DNA of 57,918 nucleotides from Bradyrhizobium sp. AS23.2 (GTDB taxonomy: Bacteria > Pseudomonadota > Alphaproteobacteria > Rhizobiales > Xanthobacteraceae), in contig NZ_LGHM01000092.1 in NCBI RefSeq assembly GCF_001908185.1, positions 1-57,918 of the forward strand, read 5' to 3'. Each line of letters starts with the position of its first letter. The stretch's first letter is position 1. A program made the position numbers and the translations under genes. The notes under the pieces are model-generated. The model saw nothing but the letters and a program-made list of their open reading frames with translations. It was not told the origin of the DNA and did not search any database. This document shows positions 25,240-34,123 of the stretch, one piece after another.

Positions 25240-25267
25240 GACATTCCAGCGACCGGGCTTAACCCGC

Positions 25268-25299
25268 AGCCTTGTTAGCTAAGAGCCTTGTTAGCTAAG
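25268..25299. repeat. 16-bp tandem duplication across the glcB stop codon
   Basis: The unit AGCCTTGTTAGCTAAG occurs twice head to tail (25268-25283 and 25284-25299), followed by a further AGCCTTG. The glcB stop codon (25291-25293) lies inside the second unit. The protein end is unchanged because the duplicate falls after the stop. Confidence 0.9.
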
Positions 25300-27456
25300 A
25301 GCCTTGGCCTCGCGGCGGCGGGCGGTGAGGATGTATTCGGTGTAGCCGTTCGGCTGCTCGCGGCCCTTGAAGATGAGGTCGCAGGCGGCCTTGAAGGCGA
25401 CGCCGTCGAAGGCAGGCGCCATCGGCTTGTAGATCGCGTCGCCGGCATTCTGCTTGTCGACGACGGCGGCCATGCGCTTGAGCGATTCCATCACCTGCGC
25501 TTCGGTGATGACGCCCTGGTGCAGCCAGTTGGCGAGATGCTGGCTGGAGATGCGCAAGGTCGCGCGGTCTTCCATCAGGCCGACATCGTGGATGTCGGGC
25601 ACCTTGGAGCAGCCGACGCCCTGGTCGATCCAGCGCACGACATAACCAAGGATGCCCTGGCAGTTGTTGTCGATCTCCTGCTTGACGTCATCGGGCGCCC
25701 AGTTCGACTTCGACACCGGAATGGTGAGGATGTCGGAGAGTTTTGCGCGCGGCCCGCCCTTGGTGAGCTCCTGCTGGCGCGCGATGACGTTGACCTGGTG
25801 ATAGTGCAGGGCGTGCAACGTCGCCGCGGTCGGCGAGGGCACCCAGGCAGTGGTGGCGCCGGCCTGCGGATGGGCGAGCTTCTGCGCCAGCATGTCCGCC
25901 ATCTTGTCGGGCGCGGCCCACATGCCCTTGCCGATCTGAGCGTGGCCGGGGAGGCCATCGATCAGGCCCATGTCGACGTTCCAGTCCTCATAGGCCTTGA
26001 TCCAGGCCTGCGCCTTCATCTCGTTCTTGCGGATCATGGGACCCGCTTCCATCGAAGTGTGGATCTCGTCGCCGGTGCGGTCGAGGAAGCCGGTGTTGAT
26101 GAACATGATGCGCTTGGAGGCGCGCTGGATGCAGGCCTTGAGGTTGACGGTGGTACGCCGCTCCTCGTCCATGATGCCGACCTTGAGCGTGTTTTCCGGC
26201 AAGCCCAGCATCTTCTCGACGCGGTCGAAGATCTCGCAGGTCAGCGACACCTCGTCGGGGCCGTGCATCTTCGGCTTGACGATGTAAGCCGAGCCGGTGC
26301 GGCTGTTCCTGACCTTGGAATTGCCCTTGAGGTCGTGGATGGCCAGAAGCCCGGAGACGGCGGCGTCGAGCAGGCCTTCCGGAATCTCCTCGCCCTTCTC
26401 GTCCAGCAGCGCATCGGTGAACATGTGGTGACCGCAGTTGCGCATCAGCAGCAGGCTGCGACCATGCAGCTTGATCTCGCCCATGCCATCAGGCGTCTTG
26501 TAGCTGCGATCGGTGTTGAGCGAGCGCGTCATCGTCTTGCCGCCCTTCTCGAAGTCGGCAGACAACGTGCCGTTCATGAGGCCGAGGGTGTTGCGATAGA
26601 CCAGCACCTTGTCCTCGGCGTCGACCGCGGCGACCGAGTCCTCCATGTCGAGGATGGTGGAGACCGCGGCTTCCATGATCATGTCGGCGACGCCGGCCGG
26701 ATCGTCCTTGCCGATCGCGCTGTTGCGATCGATCTTCACCTCGACATGCAGGCCGTTGTTGACGAGCAGCACCGCGCTCGGCGCAGCCGCATCGCCCTGG
26801 AAGCCGGCGAACTGCGCGGCGTTCTTCAGCGCGGTGGCATTGCCGCTTTTCAGCTTCACCGCAAGCTGGCCCGCGACGACGCTATAGGCGGTGACGTCGG
26901 TGTGGCTGCCGGTCGCCAGTGGCACGGCGGCGTCGAGGAAGGCTTTCGCTTTCGCGATCACCTTGTCGCCGCGCGCCTTGTTGTAACCCTTGCCGCTTTC
27001 GGAAGGATCGTGCGGGATCGCGTCGGTGCCGTAGAAGGCGTCATAGAGCGAGCCCCAGCGCGCATTCGCGGCGTTCAGCGCATAGCGCGCATTGGTGAGA
27101 GGCACGACGAGCTGCGGGCCGCAGATCTGGCCGATTTCTTCGTCGACATTGGCGGTCTCGACCTTCTGCGTCGCCGGTTCGGGGACGAGATAGCCGATCT
27201 CCTTCAGGAAGGCGGTGTAGGCATCGAGGTCGAACGCCTTGCCCTTGTTGGCGCGGTGCCAGTCGTCGATCTTGGCCTGCAGCGTGTCGCGCACCGCCAG
27301 CAGCGCGCGGTTCTTCGGCCCCAGGTCCTTGATGATGGCGGCAACCCCGGCCCAGAACGCATCCGGCGCGATCCCCGATTTCGGGGCCGCTTCCTTGGCG
27401 ATGAAGTCAAACAGGACGGGAGCGATCTTCAATCCGTGGGCGTCGACGCGTTTCAT
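25291..27456 (-). CDS. glcB: Malate synthase G
   Basis: This 721 aa protein is the usual length of isoform G. Family segments include ARWGSLYDAFYGTDAIP, DMEDSVAAVDAEDKVLVYRN, HMFTDALLDE, VSLTCEIFDRVEKMLGLP, MDEERRTTVNLKACI, FINTGFLDRTGDEIHTSMEA and NCQGILGYVVRWIDQGVGCS. It condenses glyoxylate with acetyl-CoA to malate in the cytosol (glyoxylate cycle). It is monocistronic, with a terminator downstream and a ~270 bp gap upstream. Confidence 0.97.
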   Translation of the reverse strand: MKRVDAHGLKIAPVLFDFIAKEAAPKSGIAPDAFWAGVAAIIKDLGPKNRALLAVRDTLQAKIDDWHRANKGKAFDLDAYTAFLKEIGYLVPEPATQKVETANVDEEIGQICGPQLVVPLTNARYALNAANARWGSLYDAFYGTDAIPHDPSESGKGYNKARGDKVIAKAKAFLDAAVPLATGSHTDVTAYSVVAGQLAVKLKSGNATALKNAAQFAGFQGDAAAPSAVLLVNNGLHVEVKIDRNSAIGKDDPAGVADMIMEAAVSTILDMEDSVAAVDAEDKVLVYRNTLGLMNGTLSADFEKGGKTMTRSLNTDRSYKTPDGMGEIKLHGRSLLLMRNCGHHMFTDALLDEKGEEIPEGLLDAAVSGLLAIHDLKGNSKVRNSRTGSAYIVKPKMHGPDEVSLTCEIFDRVEKMLGLPENTLKVGIMDEERRTTVNLKACIQRASKRIMFINTGFLDRTGDEIHTSMEAGPMIRKNEMKAQAWIKAYEDWNVDMGLIDGLPGHAQIGKGMWAAPDKMADMLAQKLAHPQAGATTAWVPSPTAATLHALHYHQVNVIARQQELTKGGPRAKLSDILTIPVSKSNWAPDDVKQEIDNNCQGILGYVVRWIDQGVGCSKVPDIHDVGLMEDRATLRISSQHLANWLHQGVITEAQVMESLKRMAAVVDKQNAGDAIYKPMAPAFDGVAFKAACDLIFKGREQPNGYTEYILTARRREAKALS

Positions 27457-27634
27457 GGTGGGCTTTCTTGTTCGAAATGGCTGTTTTTTGGCTGCTTTTG
27501 ACCCGACAGCAGCAAAATGCGCCCATAAAGGGCGGCTTTCGGAGCCCTATTAGCCCCAAAATCGAGGCCGTGAGAAGACCCCTAAAGGTTTGTCAAAATG
27601 TCAAGACGAGGTGCGGGCGGCCCCACACACCGTT
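27457..27634. other. Upstream region of glcB
   Basis: No gene is present. The stretch is AT-richer than its surroundings, as expected of a promoter region for glcB on the minus strand, but I could not pick out a convincing -10/-35 pair or operator. A palindromic repeat follows. Confidence 0.4.
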
Positions 27635-27712
27635 GTCATTCCCCGCGAAGGCGGGGAATCCAGTACGCCGCGGCTTCTCCGTATCCCAACGCTGGTCAAG
27701 CCGGGCGACGAC
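27635..27712. repeat. Palindromic interspersed repeat (family 2, copy 1)
   Basis: It starts GTCATTCCCCGCGAAGGCGG, shares CCAGTACGCCGCGG with the copy at 47679-47779 and ends GGTCAAGCCGGGCGACGAC. This copy is shorter in the middle. It lies between glcB and cysNC. Confidence 0.75.
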
Positions 27713-27730
27713 AGCGGGGTAGGACAGTCC

Positions 27731-29647
27731 TCAAATATTCGCGGCGAGATCCACGACCTCGTCGAACAACACGCCGGTCGTCTTCAGCATGCGCTCGATC
27801 TCGTCCGCCGCGTCCGCAACCGTCCGCGTCGACGTGTCGATCACGAGCTCGGCCGCCTGCGGGGCTTCGTAGTCGTTGCCGATGCCGGTGAACGACGCGA
27901 GAGCGCCGGCGCGGGCCTTCTTGTAGTGGCCCTTGGGATCGCGCTCTTCGCAAATCTCTGCAGGCGTCGCGACATGGATCTCGCGGAATGCGGTGTCGGC
28001 GATGCGGCGCGCCGCGGCGCGGTCCTCGCGTGCGGGTGAGACGGCGGCGACAATCGCGATATGGCCGTTGCGGGCGAGATGCGTCGCGACCTCGGCGAGG
28101 CGGCGGATGTTCTCGCTGCGATGAGCGGCGGAGAAGCCGAGATCGCTGTTGAGCCCAGCTCGCAGCGTATCGCCGTCCAGCAGGATCGGAGAGCCGCCAT
28201 TGGTGAACAGCCGCCGCTCCAGTGCCTTCGCCAGCGTCGACTTGCCCGAAGCCGGCAGGCCCGTGAGCCAGACCACCGCGCCGTTATGGCGGTAACGCGC
28301 GGAGCGTTCGTCGGGCCGCAGCGCCGATTCCACCGGCACGATGTCCACGGGCACGGCGCGCTGGCCGGCATCGACGGACAGAACGAGGCCGCCGCCGGCG
28401 ATGCGCCCGGACACCTCGATCACGAGCCGACCGGTCCGCGGATTTTCCGTGTAGGGATCGACCGCGATCGGATTGGACAGCGAGATGTCGATCTCGCCGA
28501 CATGATTGCGGCCGATCGCCTTGTTCTCGACGCTCGACAGCTCGCCGGGATCAACCGCCTTCTCGATGGCGACGACGGTGGCGCGGCTTTCCTTCGGTCC
28601 ACAGCGGACCAGGAGCTGGTCGCCCTTGGCGAGCGGCTTGTCATGCAGCCAGAAGATGCGCGCGCGCAACCGCCGCGTCTCGCGGGGAGCGGTGCGGGCA
28701 TGAGCAACGATGTCGCCACGCTCGATGAACAATTCACGGTCGAGCGTGATGCCGACCGAGCGGCCTGCGCCCTGCCGGCCCGCGACCGGCGTCACCGGCC
28801 AGCTTTCGACGGTCTTGATCCTTGCGATCTTGCCGGCCGGCATGATCACGATCTCGTCGCCGGCAATGAGGCTGCCGGATTCGATACGGCCGGAGACGAT
28901 GCGGCGATCGTCGAACTTGTAGATTGCCTGCACCGGCAGGCGCAGCGCCAGCGCTTCAAGCGGTCGCGCCGGCTCGAGCCGGTCGAGCGCCTCGACCACG
29001 GTCGGGCCCTTGTACCAGCCGATGCGGTCGGTCCTTTCGGCAACACCATCGCCGTCGCGCGCCGAGATCGGGATCACTGCCGTGGGCCTCACGCCGAGGC
29101 CTTGCAAATGCGCCGAGATCTCGTCGCTGATCTCCTTGAAACGTTCCGCGGAGAAGTCGACGCGGTCCATCTTGTTGACGACGACCGCGACCTGCTTCAC
29201 GCCGAGCAGGTGCAGGAGATAGCCGTGCCGCCGGGTCTGGTCGCGCACGCCTTCAAGCGCGTCGATGATCAGCACTGCGCCGTCGGCCTGCGAGGCGCCG
29301 GTGATCATGTTGCGGAGGAATTCGGCGTGGCCGGGGGCATCGATCAGCACGATGTCGCGCGAATTGGTGCGGAAGCGGATCTGCGTGGTGTCGATCGTGA
29401 TGCCCTGGTCGCGCTCGGTCTGCAGCGCATCGAGCAGGAACGACCATTCGAACGGCATGCCGCGCCGCGCGCTGACGGCTTTGAGCATCTCGAGCTTGCC
29501 CTCGGGCAGGCTGCCGGTCTCATGCAGGAGGCGGCCGACCAGCGTCGACTTGCCGTGGTCGACATGGCCGACGATGACGATGCTGACCTGAGGACGCGTG
29601 GTGCCGTTCGGAGTGGCGGGCGAAGCCGTGGTGACGATCATGTTCAT
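27731..29647 (-). CDS. cysNC: Bifunctional sulfate adenylyltransferase subunit 1 / adenylylsulfate kinase
   Basis: This 638 aa fusion starts at ATG 29647 (MNMIVTTASPATPNG). Residues ~20-440 are CysN, an EF-Tu-like GTPase: P-loop GHVDHGKSTLVGRLL, DAPGHAEFLRNM, NKMDRVDF. Residues ~450-638 are the CysC APS kinase: P-loop GLPASGKSTLAKALERRLF, LDGDTLRAGLNSDLGFS, AVSPAREDRAAAR and FREIHVATPAEICEERDPKG. With CysD it makes adenosine phosphosulfate; the CysC half phosphorylates it to PAPS. It lies 19 bp after cysD. Confidence 0.96.
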   Translation of the reverse strand: MNMIVTTASPATPNGTTRPQVSIVIVGHVDHGKSTLVGRLLHETGSLPEGKLEMLKAVSARRGMPFEWSFLLDALQTERDQGITIDTTQIRFRTNSRDIVLIDAPGHAEFLRNMITGASQADGAVLIIDALEGVRDQTRRHGYLLHLLGVKQVAVVVNKMDRVDFSAERFKEISDEISAHLQGLGVRPTAVIPISARDGDGVAERTDRIGWYKGPTVVEALDRLEPARPLEALALRLPVQAIYKFDDRRIVSGRIESGSLIAGDEIVIMPAGKIARIKTVESWPVTPVAGRQGAGRSVGITLDRELFIERGDIVAHARTAPRETRRLRARIFWLHDKPLAKGDQLLVRCGPKESRATVVAIEKAVDPGELSSVENKAIGRNHVGEIDISLSNPIAVDPYTENPRTGRLVIEVSGRIAGGGLVLSVDAGQRAVPVDIVPVESALRPDERSARYRHNGAVVWLTGLPASGKSTLAKALERRLFTNGGSPILLDGDTLRAGLNSDLGFSAAHRSENIRRLAEVATHLARNGHIAIVAAVSPAREDRAAARRIADTAFREIHVATPAEICEERDPKGHYKKARAGALASFTGIGNDYEAPQAAELVIDTSTRTVADAADEIERMLKTTGVLFDEVVDLAANI

Positions 29648-29666
29648 AACCGCGTAGCGTCCTTGA

Positions 29667-30563
29667 TCAGAGATAGCCGGCGACGCGCAGGCGCTCGAAG
29701 GCGTCCTCGGTCTCGTGGTCGAGCGCACGGCCGGCACGCTCCGGCACTTTGGTCTGCTCGAGTTCGATCAGTATCTCGTCGATATTGGACGCCGTCGAAG
29801 CGACCGGATTGGTGATGTCCTGATCACCCAGTGAGCGATAGCGCTTGCCGTTCTGGGAGAGGTAGAGCGGGATGATCGGAATGTTCTCGCGCTTGGTGTA
29901 GGCCCAGATATCAGCCTCGGTCCAATGCAGGATCGGGTGGATGCGCAAATGCGCGCCCGACGGCGGCGAAGCGTTGAACTGGTCCCAGAACTCCGGCGGC
30001 TGGTCGCGGACGTCCCAATTGCCTTCCAGGCCGCGCGGCGAGAACACGCGCTCCTTGGCGCGCGTTGCCTCCTCGTCGCGGCGGATGCCGGCGATCAGGC
30101 CGTCAAAGCCGAATTTGCCGAGCGCCATCTTGAGGCCCTCGGTCTTGCGCGCGGCGGAACGGGCGGCCGGCGGCAGCGTTGGGTCGACGGCATCGATGGG
30201 AGGGCAGGGCTCGACACGCAGATCGAGATCCCACTCCTTCCCGTAATGATCGCGGAAGCGATACATCTCCGGAAACTTCTTGCCGGTGTCGACATGGAGA
30301 GCCGGGAACGGCATCCGGCCGAAGAACGCCTTGCGCGCCAGCCAGATCATGACGTTGGAGTCCTTGCCGAGCGACCACAGCAGGGCAATCTTCTTCAGGC
30401 GGGCGAAGGCCTCGCGGAAGATGTAGATGCTCTGGGCTTCGAGTTGGTCGAGATGATCCATGCTCGGGGCAAGGTCAGCGGAAAATTCTTGCGCGTGCAC
30501 GCGTTCGGCCACCGCCGGGCTGCTCAATCGATCAGCAACGGAATCGTCCTTGAGAAGATGCAT
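29667..30563 (-). CDS. cysD: Sulfate adenylyltransferase subunit 2
   Basis: This 298 aa ATP-pyrophosphatase-fold protein starts at ATG 30563 (MHLLKDDSVADRL); more upstream codons fall in the leader and are rejected. Motifs are LLWSLGKDSNVMIWLARKAF (PP-loop), FPALHVDTGKKFPEMYRFRD, IAGIRRDEEATRAKERVFS and LRIHPILHWTEADIW. It transfers AMP from ATP to sulfate in complex with CysN. Same strand as cysNC; divergent from cysG. Confidence 0.96.
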   Translation of the reverse strand: MHLLKDDSVADRLSSPAVAERVHAQEFSADLAPSMDHLDQLEAQSIYIFREAFARLKKIALLWSLGKDSNVMIWLARKAFFGRMPFPALHVDTGKKFPEMYRFRDHYGKEWDLDLRVEPCPPIDAVDPTLPPAARSAARKTEGLKMALGKFGFDGLIAGIRRDEEATRAKERVFSPRGLEGNWDVRDQPPEFWDQFNASPPSGAHLRIHPILHWTEADIWAYTKRENIPIIPLYLSQNGKRYRSLGDQDITNPVASTASNIDEILIELEQTKVPERAGRALDHETEDAFERLRVAGYL

Positions 30564-30705
30564 CTCTGCCACTTTGCGTTTGGAGGAGAAAATTCCATAC
30601 TTGTGATGCAGAAGAGAAGAAGAAATTTTCTCTTTGCGCGCTCGAAACGACACATATATAGAAAATAATTCCAGTCAACCCCGGATGTGGGGAAGCGAGT
30701 ATCGT
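30564..30705. promoter_or_regulatory. Divergent cysD/cysG control region
   Basis: This AT-rich gap separates the two sulfur operons. For cysD a sigma-70-like pair is visible on the minus strand: TTGACT (30673-30678), 16 bases, TATGTG (30651-30656). For cysG, TATATA/TATAGA around 30655-30662 may be a -10 box. The cysD leader holds inverted repeats GAGAAAATT (30586-30594) and AATTTTCTC (30624-30632). These could be a LysR-type (CysB-like) operator or an RNA stem. The regulator is not identified. Confidence 0.5.
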
Positions 30706-32142
30706 ATGCGGTTCTTGCCGGTGTTCCTCGATCTCAAGGCCGGTCCGGTGGTTCTCATCGGCGCGGGCGAGCTTTTGCGTGCAAAATTGCGCGTGCTCGC
30801 GGCGGCCGGTGCGCGCATTCGCGTGCATGCGATCGACGATAATCACGACTTGAACCTCAGCTCTGAAGATGCGGCGCGTATTGAAATCGCGACGGGCGAT
30901 CCGCTCGCGGCCGATCTTGCCGGCGTCATCGCCGTCGTCTGCGCCGGCGCGGGCGATGTCGGCGTTGCGATGTCGGTTCGCGCCAAGGCGCTCGGCCTGC
31001 CTGTCAACGTCATGGACGATCTCGAACATTCCAGCTTCATCTTCCCGGCGATCGTCGACCGCGGCGACGTCGTGGTCGCGGTCGGCACCGGTGGCACGTC
31101 ACCGGTGGTGGCGCGGCGCGTGCGCGAGAAGATCGAGGCGCTGCTGCCAGCGCGTATCGGCGAGCTCGCCGAGTTCATCGGTGGCTTCCGCAAATCCATC
31201 AACGAGCGCATCGCCGAGTTTCCACTGCGCCGCCGTTTCTGGGAGCGCGTCATCGACGGTCCGATCGGCGCCTCCGTGCTCGCCGGCCGCAAGGGCGAAG
31301 CCGATGCGGCGATCAAGGCGATTTCCGATCCATCCGCGTTTGCGCGCGCCGACAAGCCCGAAGGCTCTGTTACGCTTGTCGGCGCCGGTCCGGGCGATCC
31401 CGATCTTCTCACCATCAAGGCGCTGCGCGCGCTCCAGGACGCCGATATCGTCTTCCACGACGAGCTGGTCTCACCTGAAATTCTCGACCGCATCCGCCGC
31501 GACACCACGCGCGTTCCGGTCGGCCGCCGCGTCGGCAAGCCCGGTATCGGCCAGGACGCCATCAACAAGCGCATGATCGAAGCCGCGCAATCCGGCCAGC
31601 GTGTCGTGCGGCTGAAGGGCGGCGATCCCTTCGTGTTCGGCCGCGGCGGCGAAGAGGTGGAAGCGTTGCGCACAGCGGGCGTTGCCTATTCGATCGTTCC
31701 CGGCATCACCGCGGGGCTCGGCGGCGCCGCCGATTTCGAGGTGCCGCTCACCTACCGTCATGAAGCGACCCGCATCACCTTCCTCACCGCGCACAAGGCG
31801 CGTGATGCCGAGACGGTGGACTGGTCGACGCTGACCGACACCAAGATGACCGTCGTGGTCTACATGGGCATGACTGCTGCGCCGGCCATACGCGCCGGCC
31901 TCTTCGCCGCCGGCCGCTCGCCGGAGACTCCGGTCGGCGTGTTCGCCCGCGTCACGCGTCCCGACGCGCAAGGCGCGATCGGCACGCTGCGCGATCTGCC
32001 CGAGCTCGTGCGGCGGACCAATGGCGGTCCCGCCATTCTCATCATCGGCGATGTGGTCCGGCATGCCGGTTCCCTTCGCCGCCAAACCCCCAAGAAAAAC
32101 TCAGCTCAAATCATCTCTGACCTACTGGATGCAGCCGAATGA
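30706..32142 (+). CDS. cysG: Sirohaem synthase (CysG)
   Basis: This 478 aa protein starts at ATG 30706 (MRFLPVFLDLKAGPVVLIGA). Residues ~1-215 form the precorrin-2 dehydrogenase/ferrochelatase half: NAD-binding LIGAGELLRAKLRVLAAAGA, VNVMDDLEHSSFIFPAIVDRG, VAVGTGGTSPVVARRVREKIE. Residues ~220-478 are the SAM-dependent uroporphyrinogen-III methyltransferase: VTLVGAGPGDPDLLTIKALR, VGKPGIGQDAIN, RLKGGDPFVFGRGGEE, VVYMGM. It makes the sirohaem cofactor for CysI downstream. Its stop overlaps the next start (32139-32142). Confidence 0.95.
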   Translation: MRFLPVFLDLKAGPVVLIGAGELLRAKLRVLAAAGARIRVHAIDDNHDLNLSSEDAARIEIATGDPLAADLAGVIAVVCAGAGDVGVAMSVRAKALGLPVNVMDDLEHSSFIFPAIVDRGDVVVAVGTGGTSPVVARRVREKIEALLPARIGELAEFIGGFRKSINERIAEFPLRRRFWERVIDGPIGASVLAGRKGEADAAIKAISDPSAFARADKPEGSVTLVGAGPGDPDLLTIKALRALQDADIVFHDELVSPEILDRIRRDTTRVPVGRRVGKPGIGQDAINKRMIEAAQSGQRVVRLKGGDPFVFGRGGEEVEALRTAGVAYSIVPGITAGLGGAADFEVPLTYRHEATRITFLTAHKARDAETVDWSTLTDTKMTVVVYMGMTAAPAIRAGLFAAGRSPETPVGVFARVTRPDAQGAIGTLRDLPELVRRTNGGPAILIIGDVVRHAGSLRRQTPKKNSAQIISDLLDAAE

Positions 32143-32456
32143 CCTCCCCGCTTGAACAGAAGAAGATCAAAATCGCCGGCCCCTCGGTCGTGACCGCCAA
32201 CCGCACCTGGGACGGCATCGTGGTTTATCGCACCGCCGCCAAGGGGTGGTCCGCAGACTTGTCGGAAGCCGCGATCGTGCGCAGCTCCGATGACGCCAAA
32301 GCGTTGCTTGCGGAGTCCGTGGCTGATGACGTCGGCGCGATCGGTCCCTATATCGCGCCGGTGCAGGTTGGCGAGGACGGCAAGATCGAGCCCGGCAATC
32401 TGCGCGAACAGATCCGCTGCACCGGCGTGACCATCGGACAGCCGGTCCAGGTTTAA
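32139..32456 (+). CDS. DUF2849 protein of the sulfite reductase operon
   Basis: This 105 aa protein overlaps cysG by 4 bp (ATGA) and ends 11 bp before cysI. Features are VVTANRTWDGIVVYRTAAKG, the acidic DDVGAIGPYIAPVQVGEDGK and GNLREQIRCTGVTIG. DUF2849 proteins occur mostly in alphaproteobacteria, typically between cysG and cysI, and have no assigned function. There is no signal peptide, membrane segment or metal motif. Tight coupling suggests a partner or assembly factor for the reductase. Confidence 0.85.
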   Translation: MTSPLEQKKIKIAGPSVVTANRTWDGIVVYRTAAKGWSADLSEAAIVRSSDDAKALLAESVADDVGAIGPYIAPVQVGEDGKIEPGNLREQIRCTGVTIGQPVQV

Positions 32457-32467
32457 GGCATTCTCTC

Positions 32468-34123
32468 ATGTATGCTTACGACGAAATCGACCGCACGCTG
32501 GTCAACGAGCGCGTCTCGGAATTCCGCGACCAGGTGAAGCGGCGCCTCTCGGGCGAGCTCACCGAGGACGAGTTCAAGATCCTGCGCTTGCAGAACGGTG
32601 TATATCTGCAGCTGCACGCCTACATGTTCCGCGTCGCGATTCCCTACGGAACGCTGGCAACGAACCAGCTGCGCGCGCTCGCGCATGTCGCGCGGAAATA
32701 CGATCGCGGCTACGGCCATTTCACCACGCGGCAGAACATCCAGTTCAACTGGATCAAGCTCGCCGAGCTGCCGGATGCGCTGGCTGATCTGGCCAAGGTC
32801 GGCATCCATGCGATGCAGACCTCCGGCAACAACATGCGCAACGTCACCTCGGACCAGTGGGCCGGCGTCGCGCCCGGCGAGATCGAGGATCCCCGCATCT
32901 GGTCGGAGCTGATCCGCCAGCACACCACGCTGCATCCCGAATTCTCGTTCCTGCCGCGCAAGTTCAAGATCGCGATCACCGCATCGGACCACGACCGTGC
33001 CGCGATCAAGATCCACGACATCGGTCTCAGGCTGATCAGGAACGAGAAGGGCGAGACCGGCTTCGAGGTGCTCGTCGGCGGCGGTCTCGGCCGCACGCCA
33101 TTCATCGCCAAGACCATCAAGCACTTCGTGCATGGTCGTGATATCCTGAGCTACATCGAGGCGATCCTGCGGGTCTACAACCAGTATGGCCGCCGCGACA
33201 ACATCTACAAGGCGCGCATCAAGATCCTGGTGCACGAGCTCGGCATCGAGAAATTCTCCCGCGAGGTCGAGGAGGAGTGGCAGCACATCCGCAACTCCTC
33301 GCTCCAGATCGACGACGAGGTGATCGAGGACATTCGCTCGCGTTTCACCTATCCGGCCTACGAGAAGTTGCCGCACATGCCGGACGAGCTGCGGCAGGCT
33401 GCGGCCGATCGCGATTTCGAGGCGTGGCGCAAGAACTCGGTGGCTCCGCACAAGGTGCAGGGCTACTCCATCGTCACGATCTCCCTGAAGCCGACCGGCG
33501 GGCCGCCCGGCGACGCCACGGCCGAGCAGATGGATGCGCTCGCCGATCTCGCCGACAAATATTCCTTCGGCGAGATCCGCGTCGGCCACGAGCAGAACCT
33601 CGCGCTGCCGCACGTCGCCAAGCGCGACCTGCCGGCGTTGTGGAAGACGCTCGACAAGCTCGGGCTTGCGACGCCGAACGTCAACCTGATCACCGACATC
33701 ATCGCCTGCCCCGGTCTGGATTATTGCTCGCTGGCGAATGCGCGCTCGATCCCGATCGCGCAGGAGTTGACGCGGCGCTTCGCCAATCACGAGCTCGCCA
33801 ATCTGATCGGCCGGCTGCACATCAACATCTCCGGCTGCATCAACGCCTGCGGCCATCACCATGTCGGCCATATCGGCATTCTTGGCGTCGAGAAGAACGG
33901 CGAGGAGGTCTATCAGATCACCATCGGCGGCCGCGCCGACGAGAGCGCCGCGCTCGGCAATCTGATCGGCCCCGGCGTCAAGTTCGACGAGGTCGCCGAC
34001 GTCATCGAGGACATTGTGGAAGCCTATCTTGCGCTGCGCGAGCGGCCCGAAGAGCTGTTCATCGACACGGTGAAACGCCTCGGCGTCGAACCCTTCAAGG
34101 AGCGCGTCTATGCCACTCGTTAA
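32468..34123 (+). CDS. cysI: Sulfite reductase haemoprotein (nitrite/sulfite reductase family)
   Basis: This 551 aa protein has two ferredoxin-like and two sirohaem/4Fe-4S repeats. Sirohaem-binding segments are GYGHFTTRQNIQFNWIKL and MQTSGNNMRNVTSDQWAGV. Cluster cysteines are in CPGLDYCSLA and SGCINACGHHH. It reduces sulfite to sulfide (six electrons) in the cytosol. No flavoprotein CysJ is encoded in this window, so the electron donor may be ferredoxin or another reductase. It overlaps the following DUF934 gene by 14 bp. Confidence 0.94.
   Translation: MYAYDEIDRTLVNERVSEFRDQVKRRLSGELTEDEFKILRLQNGVYLQLHAYMFRVAIPYGTLATNQLRALAHVARKYDRGYGHFTTRQNIQFNWIKLAELPDALADLAKVGIHAMQTSGNNMRNVTSDQWAGVAPGEIEDPRIWSELIRQHTTLHPEFSFLPRKFKIAITASDHDRAAIKIHDIGLRLIRNEKGETGFEVLVGGGLGRTPFIAKTIKHFVHGRDILSYIEAILRVYNQYGRRDNIYKARIKILVHELGIEKFSREVEEEWQHIRNSSLQIDDEVIEDIRSRFTYPAYEKLPHMPDELRQAAADRDFEAWRKNSVAPHKVQGYSIVTISLKPTGGPPGDATAEQMDALADLADKYSFGEIRVGHEQNLALPHVAKRDLPALWKTLDKLGLATPNVNLITDIIACPGLDYCSLANARSIPIAQELTRRFANHELANLIGRLHINISGCINACGHHHVGHIGILGVEKNGEEVYQITIGGRADESAALGNLIGPGVKFDEVADVIEDIVEAYLALRERPEELFIDTVKRLGVEPFKERVYATR

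Noticed and set aside
25288..27501. 737-codon open frame on the plus strand across glcB
   Set aside because: It is the exact antisense of malate synthase, rich in Arg/Gly/Asp/His as expected from mirrored GC-rich codons, and has no family motif.
28061..29815. 584-codon plus-strand frame opposite cysNC
   Set aside because: Shadow of cysNC; no ribosome-binding site or motif.
30564..30650. SAM-type riboswitch in the cysD leader
   Set aside because: The inverted repeat lacks the conserved core and pseudoknot arrangement of SAM-II or other known classes.
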